Shown piece by piece: positions 1 to 7,651 of a stretch of DNA of 64,000 nt; the first letter of the stretch is position 1; each line of letters begins with the position of its first letter. The translations under genes and the position numbers were made by a program. Source of the stretch: MED-G105 sp039814575 (GTDB lineage: Bacteria > Pseudomonadota > Alphaproteobacteria > Caulobacterales > Parvularculaceae); contig JBCCAY010000004.1 in assembly GCA_039814575.1 (NCBI GenBank), positions 62,001-126,000 of the forward strand, read 5' to 3'. The notes beneath the pieces were generated by a model. The model was not told the DNA's origin, made no database searches, and saw only the letters and a list, made by a program, of their open reading frames with translations.

Positions 1-234
1 CTGCACCTCTGCAAGGCGCGCCGCGCGCGTATTGAAATCGGCGCTTGCAGCGGCCTGTAATTGTTGTCGGCGCTCCGTTTGCAGACGGTCGAACGTTCCA
101 GCGGCCGGACCGCTCAACAGGGGTGAGCCTGGCGTCGTGACCCGACCGGAAATACTCGGCGTTGTGCCTGGAGATGTGGTTGAAGGCAATGCCCCCGATC
201 GCGGCGAGACCCTGCGAGGGTTCACCGTCGCCAT
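1..234 (-). CDS. Unrecognised protein, N-terminal part (cut by left edge)
   Basis: An open frame of 78 codons reads from an ATG at 232-234 without a stop to the first base of the window. An AAGGA-type ribosome binding site lies about ten bases before the ATG. The first 45 residues are rich in Ser, Thr, Pro and Gly and look disordered. From about residue 48 the sequence turns charged and helical (Phe-Asp-Arg-Leu-Gln, then Arg/Gln/Ala-rich), as at the start of a coiled coil. I recognise no family. It points the same way as the secreted repeat protein 79 bases upstream of it and could share its transcript. The frame and start are seen; that it is a real gene is inferred from the clean frame and binding site. 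Confidence 0.5.
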   Translation of the reverse strand, partial: MATVNPRRVSPRSGALPSTTSPGTTPSISGRVTTPGSPLLSGPAAGTFDRLQTERRQQLQAAASADFNTRAARLAEVQ

Positions 235-313
235 AATCACCGTTCCTTCTTTCTGGCAGGTGGGAATCGCTTGCTGCCAATTCCGGCCATTGCCTAATTC
301 CCGTCGAAAACAA

Positions 314-706
314 TCAATATTGGTGCGCGCGTTTCTCGACCCCTTTGCAGAGGTTGATGGCGTTGTTCCACTGCCATTTAGTTCCGCCGCCCCAATTCAC
401 ACGGCCGGACATTACTTCTTCGAAACACTTCGCTGGTTCGGTGGAATTCTCAGCACCCGCACAAAGCCAATCGACGTTTGAAGGGTTCCATTGGCGTTGA
501 TCGCCGCCGTCCCACGCAATCTTTCCTTGTACGGCGTTAAAACACACGCGCGAGGGGGACGACTGCGCCGAGACGGTATTTGGAAATGTCACAAAAATAG
601 CAAAAAACGCAATAATTGCGCCATATCTAGGGTGTCGGACTCTACAAAGCGCTGATTTCAAGGTGCGAGCGCCGCTCACGCTGCGCTGCAAATAATCCAA
701 CGTCAT
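314..706 (-). CDS. Small secreted protein with two Cys/Trp/Gly-rich repeats
   Basis: This encodes 130 residues. I chose the ATG at 706 because GGGGAGAG lies just before it; an in-frame ATG at 850 has no such site and would add 48 residues. A long basic N-terminus is followed by a hydrophobic stretch (about residues 29-44) and a likely signal peptidase site after Ser-Ala-Gln. The mature part is two copies of one module. Each copy starts with Cys-Phe, has a Val, then Gly-x-(Ile/Val)-x-Trp, a Gly-Gly turn, a Gln-Trp-Asn, and ends Leu-Cys-x-Gly. The cysteines are 26 and 25 residues apart, so each module probably forms one disulfide loop outside the cytoplasm. Unnamed repeats of this kind occur in exported bacterial proteins, but I know no function. 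No enzyme motif is visible. Confidence 0.7.
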   Translation of the reverse strand: MTLDYLQRSVSGARTLKSALCRVRHPRYGAIIAFFAIFVTFPNTVSAQSSPSRVCFNAVQGKIAWDGGDQRQWNPSNVDWLCAGAENSTEPAKCFEEVMSGRVNWGGGTKWQWNNAINLCKGVEKRAHQY

Positions 707-956
707 CGTGTCTCTCCCCTCGCCAATTCCTTCGCCAGTTTTGTCGCGCGAAACAACGGTAACGAAATAAAACATCCGCCAGAGAAAAAGTAAACGGAAC
801 GACAAAGCGTATCCGAGCTTGCATACAATCAAACCAATAAGACCACTCAAAAAAAGGGACGGCCGCGCGCGCGATCGCCGAGACTTTCCGTTCTATGATC
901 AAAGGTCTTAACCGACGACATGCGCAAAGATTGCGGCTTCCCTATGCGGGGAAAGA

Positions 957-993
957 AAGCGCCGCCCCGACCAGAAAGGCAGGGCCGGCGCTT
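957..993 (-). terminator. Intrinsic terminator after the PcfJ-like gene
   Basis: Read on the minus strand, a GC-rich hairpin with arms ending AAGCGCCG / CGGCGCTT and an inner CCC/GGG extension (one bulged base) is followed by a T-rich stretch (TTTCTTT). It starts nine bases after the stop codon of the PcfJ-like gene. Confidence 0.7.
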
Positions 994-1001
994 CTTATTG
1001 G

Positions 1002-2036
1002 TTAGTTCACGTTGAACCAAGCATTGGGATCGACGGCTTGCGGCGCTGCGATCACCCCCACGCTACGAAAAGCGGCGAGAATCGCAGCGCGATCAACACC
1101 GGAAATCGCATCGTTCTTCCGGCCCAACGCTTCATAAACGACCCAGCCAATAATTGGCATACGTCGTAGCTCTACAATCGCTACGCCTTGCTCGTTTTGC
1201 GATACGCCGTAGCGATAGAAATACGACTCACCAATCAGCACCTGGTTAAGATAATTGCGAATACAGTTATCGAACTCAAGCGCCGCCCTTTTTAGCGCCG
1301 CGTAGGACGTTAGCGGTGTAAGCCGCCCCTCATCGCCGGCGACGAGCGCCTCAATCGGCGGTTCGGGAAACGGCGCGTGTTCCAAATGACGGCGCACCCA
1401 GTCTTCTGTGTCAACGCCTTGGCTCTTAGCAATCGAATGGTGTATCCGGCGATCATCAAGATCAGTTCTGATCCGGCGAACAAAGTCGATTGCAAAACGC
1501 ACTTCGGCGAAGTGCTTGTTCCGCACGATTTTTTGGACAGCATTTGACCGGAACCCTTTCGGCAGACGCGACAGCGTCAGCACATCCCGCCGGGTGATGC
1601 GCACAGCATGACGCAGGGTTTTGCGCGCTTGGCCGTCGGCCATGAGCGCCGTCAGACGCCGATAGGTCGCCGGCCGCCAAACGCCGCCGCCGAATTTTGG
1701 AGCAACGTTGACGAGCGCCCTGGCGATGGCGTCATCGAGCGTCGGATCACAGGCGCACAAAAGCGTCACCCGCGAGAGCACGCCATAACTCCGCGCGAAC
1801 GCCGCTAAATGATCGGGGTCGCTTGCCCGCGCGCCCATCAGCGCAGCGCACAACGCCAAAAAGTGTTGCTCAGTCCGCGGAACGCTAAGGACGGTGCGCG
1901 CAAAGTCGGGCCGTGTCCGCGCGACCGCGAGCACCATAGGCGTTAGCCAACCATAAACACCGCGCGCTGGGTTAGTCGCATCAACAAGGAATGCGTCAGC
2001 GCCGTTAGACGGCGCGTGTCTAAACTGAAACGTCAT
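1002..2036 (-). CDS. PcfJ-like domain protein
   Basis: This encodes 344 residues. The N-terminal 230 residues are Ala/Arg-rich and mostly helical and match nothing I know. The C-terminal part, about residues 238-312, has the layout of PcfJ-like domains: a helix with Glu-Phe-Asp-Asn-Cys-Ile-Arg-Asn-Tyr (254-262), a Gly-Glu-Ser turn with aromatic residues, two beta strands, and a Gly-Arg-Lys-Asn-Asp segment near 305-309. PcfJ is named after a protein of the pCF10 conjugative plasmid. The domain is common in chromosomes and mobile elements, and its biochemical role is not established to my knowledge. The start overlaps the stop of the upstream 85-residue gene by ATGA, so the two are translationally coupled. 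A terminator follows directly. Confidence 0.6.
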   Translation of the reverse strand: MTFQFRHAPSNGADAFLVDATNPARGVYGWLTPMVLAVARTRPDFARTVLSVPRTEQHFLALCAALMGARASDPDHLAAFARSYGVLSRVTLLCACDPTLDDAIARALVNVAPKFGGGVWRPATYRRLTALMADGQARKTLRHAVRITRRDVLTLSRLPKGFRSNAVQKIVRNKHFAEVRFAIDFVRRIRTDLDDRRIHHSIAKSQGVDTEDWVRRHLEHAPFPEPPIEALVAGDEGRLTPLTSYAALKRAALEFDNCIRNYLNQVLIGESYFYRYGVSQNEQGVAIVELRRMPIIGWVVYEALGRKNDAISGVDRAAILAAFRSVGVIAAPQAVDPNAWFNVN

Positions 2037-2290
2037 TGAACACTCTCAAAACTCACGCGCCGCAAGCGGGCGACAAGCGCAAAGACGCGCTCACAACCGC
2101 GGCGGTTAAGTTCTTTCTCAGGATTTTTGAAGTTCCCCGACACCACGACTGAACACGCGTAAGAAGGCGTTTGTCGGGAGGTGTTTAGGGGAAGCGTTTG
2201 TTGCGCGATCGTATAATCTATCGCGCCGGACTGGATAACCAGCGCTGCTAGATCGCGTTCAACCAATCTAATGTGCGCTCTTTCATCCAT
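2033..2290 (-). CDS. Small unknown protein paired with the PcfJ-like gene
   Basis: This encodes 85 residues behind a very good ribosome binding site (AAGGAGAC directly before the ATG). There is no signal peptide, membrane segment or recognised motif. The N-terminus is acidic/basic helical (Glu-Arg-Ala-His-Ile-Arg-Leu-Val-Glu), the middle is polar with Thr/Ser/Gln, and the C-terminus is Arg-rich. Its stop overlaps the PcfJ-like start by four bases, so the proteins are made together, and this is the first gene of the unit. A partner, regulator or antitoxin role for the downstream protein is possible from position alone; nothing in the sequence proves it. Confidence 0.6.
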   Translation of the reverse strand: MDERAHIRLVERDLAALVIQSGAIDYTIAQQTLPLNTSRQTPSYACSVVVSGNFKNPEKELNRRGCERVFALVARLRRVSFESVQ

Positions 2291-2572
2291 GTCTCCTTAC
2301 AAAATGGTCTTCGAACGTATAGGCGAGAAAAAGCGTTTGCGTGCAATACAACGCACTGGCCATTTCTTTTCACTGGGCGGCGTGCTTGCGGTCTTGTTTA
2401 ATAAGATGCAAGCGATTTTTTTCAATACCGCGTCACATCATACCAAATAGCGCCGTCACGCGGAACAAGCTTATCCGGAAACGGACAATGCACGCGATAA
2501 AAGCAATCAGCCTTCAATACTCCAGCTTGTAGAGCAACGCTAAATTCACTTCACCAGTGAAGGAGCGCGGCT

Positions 2573-3304
2573 ATGACACGAAGACGCCCACTGAATACGA
2601 GCAGAACAAACCGTCGCCACAGCGCCAGATTTGCCGGCGTGGCGGTCGCCGGCATTGCTACACTGTGGTCTGTCGCCGCGAATGCTGACACTGGCGGCGA
2701 TGAGCGCAACCGTTTCGCAGTTGGCTTATATGGCGGCGCGCTGGGGCTCGGCGGCGACATTCAAGCGCGCACGACCGACTGGCTTGTTCTTCGCGCGGGC
2801 GGCCACTGGTTCGATATCAGCATTGATGAAGAATATGACGGCGTCGATTACGACGGCGATGTCGGTTTGTCGAACGCCTTTTTAACGGCTGACTTTCATC
2901 CTTTTACCAATGGATGGTTTATCTCCGCCGGGCTTGTTCTAGGGGCAAAGACAATCGACTTGTCAGCGACACCCGCGGCGCCGGTTGAAATCGGCGATCA
3001 AATATTCACGCCGGAACAAGTCGGCGTCTTAACCGGCGCCATCAGCGCCAACGACGCCGCGCCGTTTATTGGTCTCGGCTTCGACAACGCCGTCACGAGC
3101 GACAATCGCATCGGCTGGTCATTTCTTGTGGGCGCAGCGTTCACGGGCGAGTCCGACGTGGCGCTCACGGCAACGGACGGTCTCTTGGCGGACGATCCAA
3201 ACTTTCAAGCCCAACTCGCGCTGGAGGAAGACAATTTGCGCGAGGACGTCGACGATTACAGCGTCTATCCAGTGGCGCGTTTGGGCGTGACGTTAGGGTT
3301 TTAA
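2573..3304 (+). CDS. Outer-membrane beta-barrel protein, unknown role
   Basis: This encodes 243 residues with an AAGGAG site eight bases before the ATG. A twin-Arg-containing basic start, a hydrophobic core (about 20-34) and Ala-Asn-Ala form a signal peptide cut near residue 38. The mature part alternates aromatic and glycine-containing amphipathic strands and ends in Leu-Gly-Phe, the C-terminal Phe expected for barrel insertion by the Bam complex. An acidic loop (Asp/Glu-rich, about 83-95) could face outside and bind cations. The size suits an eight-stranded barrel. It converges on another barrel gene at 3448-4233. No specific function can be assigned. Confidence 0.7.
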   Translation: MTRRRPLNTSRTNRRHSARFAGVAVAGIATLWSVAANADTGGDERNRFAVGLYGGALGLGGDIQARTTDWLVLRAGGHWFDISIDEEYDGVDYDGDVGLSNAFLTADFHPFTNGWFISAGLVLGAKTIDLSATPAAPVEIGDQIFTPEQVGVLTGAISANDAAPFIGLGFDNAVTSDNRIGWSFLVGAAFTGESDVALTATDGLLADDPNFQAQLALEEDNLREDVDDYSVYPVARLGVTLGF

Positions 3305-3390
3305 CAGCCCCAACCGAACAAAACGCCTAGACTTACATGAAATCCGCCTAGCGGAGATAAGCGCGAACGCGCGTTTAAGCCATAAACATC

Positions 3391-3420
3391 AAACGACGCC
3401 TTAAACCGCAGGCGCCGTTT
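3391..3420. terminator. Hairpin between two convergent barrel genes
   Basis: AAACGACGCC and GGCGCCGTTT can pair over ten positions with one A-C mismatch, around a ten-base loop. A- and T-rich arm ends let it act in both directions. It lies between stop codons at 3304 (plus) and 3448 (minus). Confidence 0.45.
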
Positions 3421-3447
3421 GCTGTAAGTCGTTGCACAGAACGGTCT

Positions 3448-4233
3448 TTAGAACCGAATTCGCAAACCCGCTTCCGCCATCGACGCGCGGTTTTCGACCT
3501 CAAAGTCTGCATCGAAAAGGCTCGCCTCGATGCCGACGTCATTGGTGGCGCGATAGCGGTAACCAAGAACAACGTCCGCCCGGGGAGCGACCGTATAAGC
3601 AAAACCGACCATCGCTTGATAGGCGAACTCCGTAGACCCGTCGTCGATAATGCCGACGGCGGACGGCGAATAATTGACGTCAGCGAAGCCAATACCAATG
3701 CCGCCGCCGATATAAGGTTTTAAAGGCCCCGCCATCCCGAATTCATAGAGCACGTTCGCCATGACAAAGATGGTGTCGATCTGACCCTGGCCGTCGGCCA
3801 CGAGATCAGCGACGCTGACGCCTAAATTGGCGGGCGCTCCAGATACGAGAACGCCGGCGTCTTCCGCTGACAGATCAATCCCTGCGGCCGACACGCCCGT
3901 ATGGGTTTCAACGCCGACATTTTGATAGGCGACTTCAATCTCGGCGCGAAACGGGCCGTAATATTTACCGATCGCCCCTGAGACCGCGTAACCTGTGTCG
4001 AACTCCGTATTCCAACCAACGGGCGTTCCGTCAGGCAAAACGGTGCCGGCGGAAATCGCCGTACCCGGCCCAGTTGAAAAAGCGCCGTCGAATGCGCCGA
4101 TATTGTCAGAATCGTTTTGAAAGACGAGCGCTCCGGTTACGAGGACGTAAGGATCGCCTGCATGGGCGGCTGTAGCGCCCAGCGTCGTCGACACAGCGAC
4201 GATCAATGCAATCTTAGAGGTTTGAGTACGCAT
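3448..4233 (-). CDS. Outer-membrane beta-barrel protein (OmpW/Opa-like)
   Basis: This encodes 261 residues. I chose the ATG at 4233 because GGGAG precedes it and a clean 25-residue signal peptide ending Ala-His-Ala follows; an in-frame upstream start would add 11 residues that fit poorly. The mature protein has repeated amphipathic strands such as Tyr-Val-Leu-Val-Thr-Gly and Phe-Arg-Ala-Glu-Ile-Glu-Val-Ala-Tyr, a Tyr-Ile-Gly-Gly-Gly-Ile-Gly-Ile-Gly turn-strand, and a terminal Arg-Ile-Arg-Phe. This is the pattern of small outer-membrane proteins with eight or more strands. The Pro-Tyr-Ile-Gly-Gly-Gly segment is common in the OmpA-like/Opa-like barrel clan. Pore, adhesin or structural roles cannot be told apart. 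Confidence 0.7.
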   Translation of the reverse strand: MRTQTSKIALIVAVSTTLGATAAHAGDPYVLVTGALVFQNDSDNIGAFDGAFSTGPGTAISAGTVLPDGTPVGWNTEFDTGYAVSGAIGKYYGPFRAEIEVAYQNVGVETHTGVSAAGIDLSAEDAGVLVSGAPANLGVSVADLVADGQGQIDTIFVMANVLYEFGMAGPLKPYIGGGIGIGFADVNYSPSAVGIIDDGSTEFAYQAMVGFAYTVAPRADVVLGYRYRATNDVGIEASLFDADFEVENRASMAEAGLRIRF

Positions 4234-4393
4234 GAAAAGCTCCCAGCATTGCGCTCCGCAGACCAAAAAGCGGAGATATTTGGGGAACGTTCAGCGTCTT
4301 AAAATAGTTCATGGGCGAGCGATCACGACTACGTGAGAAAATCCGCTCGCGCTTTGCACAATTTTTTGGCCGCCTGGCGGTGAAGCGTCCGTA

Positions 4394-5281
4394 TTAGGAT
4401 TTTCGCGCGAAAACAAAGTCCGCGGCGCCGCGTAATGGATCGGCGGCGGAGCCGAACTGCGACAAGCGGTCTTTGGCGCGGGCGACCAGATCGCGGGCTT
4501 TATCGCGCGCGCCTTCGGGGCCAAGAATTTTCACGAACGTCGCTTTGTCCATGTCCGTGTCTTGGCCGATCGGTTTGCCGAGCGCCTCGGCGTCGCCGAA
4601 CATGTCCAACAAGTCATCGACGATTTGGAACGCCAAACCGAGGTCTTCGGCGTACGCCGTAAGATCGGCGATCGCCGTCTCGTCCGCCTCTCCGACAACG
4701 CCGCCGGCGCGCGCGGAGAACCGAATAAGGGCGCCTGTCTTCAAACGCTGCAATTCTTCGATTTGTTCGATCGAAAAATCCTTTTGTTCGGCGTAGATGT
4801 CGATCATCTGGCCGCCGACCATGCCGGCCTTGCCGGACGCGTGCGCAAGATCCGCCGCGATCCGACACCGAACATCGCCCGAGGGATGCGTTGCAGGATC
4901 GGCCAGGATTTCAAACGCCTGTGTCAGTAACGCGTCGCCAGCGAGAATCGCCGTCGCGTCGTCAAAAGCTTTATGGACGGACGGTCGCCCGCGGCGCAGA
5001 TCGGAATCATCCATCGCCGGCAAATCGTCATGAATCAAGCTGTAGCAATGAATCATCTCAACAGCGCAGCCGACACGAACGGCGCGATCGCGCGGCGCAT
5101 CAAAGATGTCAGCGGCGGCAATGACGAGAAACGGGCGCAACCGCTTGCCGCCGTCGAGCGCACCATGGCGCATCGCGTCAATCACGCGCCCTAACGGCCC
5201 TGAAGCGGTCGGGAGAAATGCGTCGAGGGCTTCTTCGACAAGATCGGCGGTGTTGCGGATGGCGGCGTTAAAGTCAGTCAT
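4394..5281 (-). CDS. ispA: Farnesyl/geranyl diphosphate synthase
   Basis: This encodes 295 residues, the usual length for the short-chain trans-prenyltransferase IspA. It condenses isopentenyl diphosphate with allylic diphosphates to make farnesyl diphosphate in the cytoplasm. Visible motifs are Gly-Gly-Lys-Arg-Leu-Arg-Pro (44-50), the first Asp-rich motif Asp-Asp-Leu-Pro-Ala-Met-Asp-Asp (85-92) with the two-residue insertion typical of bacterial FPP synthases, and the second motif Asp-Asp-Leu-Leu-Asp (222-226). AAGGG lies eight bases before the ATG. Its product feeds HpnC/HpnD a few kilobases away, so its position beside the hopanoid genes makes sense. No dxs gene is next to it, unlike some relatives. 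Confidence 0.92.
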   Translation of the reverse strand: MTDFNAAIRNTADLVEEALDAFLPTASGPLGRVIDAMRHGALDGGKRLRPFLVIAAADIFDAPRDRAVRVGCAVEMIHCYSLIHDDLPAMDDSDLRRGRPSVHKAFDDATAILAGDALLTQAFEILADPATHPSGDVRCRIAADLAHASGKAGMVGGQMIDIYAEQKDFSIEQIEELQRLKTGALIRFSARAGGVVGEADETAIADLTAYAEDLGLAFQIVDDLLDMFGDAEALGKPIGQDTDMDKATFVKILGPEGARDKARDLVARAKDRLSQFGSAADPLRGAADFVFARKS

Positions 5282-5375
5282 GGGCGGGCCCTTACCCGAA
5301 ACCTCAGCGCTAAGAAAGACTGATAAAAAGACGGGCGGTAAATTTTAATAGAAAACGCCAATCAGCGATGCATCG

Positions 5376-6113
5376 CTAAACGCCGTCGCCGCGCGAGAAC
5401 ACCCGAGTGAGGAAACCGATCTTTTCCAAGAACCCGCGCTTCTTGCCCCCATCAAATGCGTCGCCGACGCTCGGCGCGTGACGGTCCGCCCCCATAAACC
5501 GATCGAGCACGTCCGCAAGCGGCGTATGCTCATCATTTGGCGCGTGGTTTTGAGCAAAGGTTCGCACAGCGCTGAACTGCGTCGCCGGATGGGAATCGGC
5601 GAGCGAGCCGCCGGTTACGCCTTGCAAGGTGACGATGAGATCGCGTCGCCAAGCGTCGAGAACCAGCGCGAACGCGCCGTCGTTAAACTCGCCGGACGCC
5701 AAAACCCCGCCAATGAGAAAGAGATCGCCGCCCGCGTCGCGCGCAACGACGCTGATATGGAGGTTTCTGTTGATCCCCTCCTCAGCTGTTTCCGTGAGCG
5801 GGAACGAGGTGAAGCGCGCTACGAAGCCGACTTCCGCGATGTCCTTAGTTTTTGTGCCGAGCGTAGAAGCGTGCACCAGCACGATCGCAAAGCGGATATC
5901 GTTTTCGACAGCGCCGTAAAGACTGTACCCCGCCTCCTCGCCGAGCATTTCCAAATCGCCATAGCGGTCTTCGAGCACTTTCAGAATTTTCGCCTTAGGC
6001 CAGACGCTTCTGGGTTCTTCGCCATCGTCAAACCCTAATCGTCCCACCTTCTCCGGCGCTGTACCCTGGCCGCCCGCGAACGCCCGCCGCGCCATGCCAA
6101 AAATCGTCGTCAT
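5376..6113 (-). CDS. YbjN-like domain protein, unknown role
   Basis: This encodes 245 residues from the ATG at 6113, which follows GAGGGGCGGG; an in-frame start 24 bases upstream is less likely. Residues about 38-165 resemble the YbjN / type III secretion chaperone-like fold: an early helix, a strand with Tyr-Ser-Leu-Tyr-Gly, a long paired-strand region, then Gly-Ile-Asn-Arg-Asn-Leu, a strand with Gly-Gly-Asp-Leu-Phe-Leu, and a helix Phe-Ala-Leu-Val-Leu-Asp-Ala-Trp-Arg. The C-terminal 75 residues are polar and probably flexible. It lies between ispA (same strand, 94 bases on) and the divergent ispH. Function is unknown, and the fold assignment is by pattern only. Confidence 0.6.
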   Translation of the reverse strand: MTTIFGMARRAFAGGQGTAPEKVGRLGFDDGEEPRSVWPKAKILKVLEDRYGDLEMLGEEAGYSLYGAVENDIRFAIVLVHASTLGTKTKDIAEVGFVARFTSFPLTETAEEGINRNLHISVVARDAGGDLFLIGGVLASGEFNDGAFALVLDAWRRDLIVTLQGVTGGSLADSHPATQFSAVRTFAQNHAPNDEHTPLADVLDRFMGADRHAPSVGDAFDGGKKRGFLEKIGFLTRVFSRGDGV

Positions 6114-6342
6114 AATCCCGCCCCTCACTACACCCACACAGGCTTTATCGGGCCTTTACTGGGCCCTTACAGCGCCGCTTGACGGGCATGAACCCCGCCG
6201 CCAAATCGCCCGTCGGTAAAGGCTAGCGAAAAACTTCGCGCGCGGCGATAGGCCTTGCACAGCTTGTCAGAATCGCACGCTGACAAACGGCGAAACCTGC
6301 AAAATGAAAGAAAACTTGATCAATCCACCAGCCGATCTGATT

Positions 6343-6370
6343 TTGCGCCGCAACAAAATCGCGGTATAAA
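6343..6370 (+). promoter_or_regulatory. Candidate sigma-70 promoter of ispH
   Basis: TTGCGC (6343-6348) and TATAAA (6365-6370) are 16 bases apart. Transcription from here would give a leader of nearly 200 bases before ispH. This is a match to consensus only. Confidence 0.35.
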
Positions 6371-6424
6371 GCTGACCAAAATAGGTGTAGTTCGGCCCGT
6401 CCCCGGCGTGTTGTGGCTTTGCTG

Positions 6425-6448
6425 CCCTCGCCTCGAGGGATGTTTTTT
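6425..6448 (+). terminator. Terminator-like hairpin inside the ispH leader
   Basis: CCCTCG (6425-6430) and CGAGGG (6434-6439) pair around a three-base loop, and a run of six T begins three bases later. It points toward ispH and lies between the candidate promoter and the gene, so it could end leaky or attenuated transcripts. The stem is short. Confidence 0.35.
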
Positions 6449-6573
6449 GTTAGTCGAGCAATATACGAAGATCGCCTTTGCTATCGCGTCGCCCAACCAA
6501 CAGGCTGTTTTGGGCCTAACCGCTGGGCGACGGAGTGATTGGGCGGCGGCGTCCTCTGAAAGGGTTACCGAGC

Positions 6574-7596
6574 ATGGTCGAGACAGTGGCACCGAACGAT
6601 GCTGACAATTCGACGCTGAAAGAACCGATCGAAGTCGTTCTGGCGCAACCGCGCGGGTTTTGCGCCGGCGTCGAACGGGCGATCGACATTGTCGAGCGCG
6701 CCTTGGAAAAATATGGCGCGCCGGTCTATGTGCGCCACGAGATTGTTCACAACAAACGCGTCGTCGACACCCTGAAGGCGCGCGGCGCCATTTTCGTTGA
6801 GGAAATCGACGAAATCCCTGAAGGCGCAGTGACAATCTTCTCCGCCCACGGCGTATCGCAAAAAGTTGAAGACGGCGCGGGCCTTCGCGACCTCGACGTG
6901 ATTGACGCCACCTGCCCGCTCGTCACGAAAGTGCACAAAGAAGGCCGGCGCTATGCGGCGAAGGGCTTCGACATTGTGCTCATCGGCCACCTCGGCCACC
7001 CAGAGGTTGAGGGCACGCTCGGACAAATTCCAGGAACGGTCCACGTTATCTCCGAGCCCCACGACGTCGAGACGTTAGAGGTCGCCGATCCTGAGCGCGT
7101 CTCATTCGTCACCCAGACGACCCTGTCGGTGAACGACACCAAAGACGTCATCGCCGCCCTGAAAAAGCGCTTTCCGAAGATTATCGGCCCAGACACGCGC
7201 GACATTTGTTACGCCACGCAAAATCGCCAAACGGCGGTGATCGAACTGTCGAAAAAAGTCGATTTGCTGCTCGTGGTCGGCGCCCATAACTCTTCGAACT
7301 CGAACCGTTTGCGGGAGATCGGTGAGAATTTCGGGCTTCCGAGCTATCTCATCGAGGACGCGGACGCATTTGACGCCGCTTGGTTGAAAGACGTTCGTAA
7401 AGTCGGCGTGACGGCCGGCGCCTCAGCGCCGGAAACCCTCGTTAAAGAGACAATTGAGCGGTTGCGCGCCTATCGGGATGTGACTGTTTCGACCCTCGAC
7501 GGCGTAGAAGAAAACGTGCACTTCAAACTGCCGCAGGAATTGTCCGACGTTCCCCGACCGAAATCCATGGATGTTTGGTCGATCGAGAACGCCTAA
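6574..7596 (+). CDS. ispH: 4-hydroxy-3-methylbut-2-enyl diphosphate reductase
   Basis: IspH catalyses the last step of the MEP pathway, reducing HMBPP to isopentenyl and dimethylallyl diphosphate with an iron-sulfur cluster. The protein has 340 residues from the ATG at 6574, which has AAAGGG upstream; a GTG 39 bases earlier is a poorer choice. The three cluster cysteines are visible: Cys30 (Gly-Phe-Cys-Ala-Gly), Cys114 (Ala-Thr-Cys-Pro-Leu) and Cys212 (Ile-Cys-Tyr-Ala-Thr). The substrate-binding segments His-Glu-Ile-Val-His-Asn (55-60), Ser-Ala-His-Gly-Val-Ser (90-95) and Ser-Ser-Asn-Ser also match. It is divergent from the YbjN-like gene and is followed 55 bases later by hpnH, so precursor supply and hopanoid tailoring may be co-transcribed. 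Confidence 0.95.
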   Translation: MVETVAPNDADNSTLKEPIEVVLAQPRGFCAGVERAIDIVERALEKYGAPVYVRHEIVHNKRVVDTLKARGAIFVEEIDEIPEGAVTIFSAHGVSQKVEDGAGLRDLDVIDATCPLVTKVHKEGRRYAAKGFDIVLIGHLGHPEVEGTLGQIPGTVHVISEPHDVETLEVADPERVSFVTQTTLSVNDTKDVIAALKKRFPKIIGPDTRDICYATQNRQTAVIELSKKVDLLLVVGAHNSSNSNRLREIGENFGLPSYLIEDADAFDAAWLKDVRKVGVTAGASAPETLVKETIERLRAYRDVTVSTLDGVEENVHFKLPQELSDVPRPKSMDVWSIENA

Positions 7597-7651
7597 CCGC
7601 TTAAAACGGCGGATGACGCCGCAAGACTGTTATCTGATTACGGAGTAGAGA

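Larger units (their letters stand above)
6138..6573. other. Divergent intergenic region and ispH leader
   Basis: These 436 bases separate the YbjN-like gene (minus) from ispH (plus). I see one promoter-like pair at 6343-6370 and one terminator-like hairpin at 6425-6448, listed separately. An open frame crosses the region on the plus strand but has no ribosome binding site or protein-like composition, so I do not call it a gene. Confidence 0.5.

Noticed and set aside
32..481. 149-codon plus-strand frame at the left edge
   Set aside because: The minus-strand frames have ribosome binding sites, a signal peptide and repeats; this one has none.
6255..6605. 116-codon frame in the gap before ispH
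   Set aside because: No ribosome binding site, mixed composition and overlap with the ispH start; more likely leader sequence.
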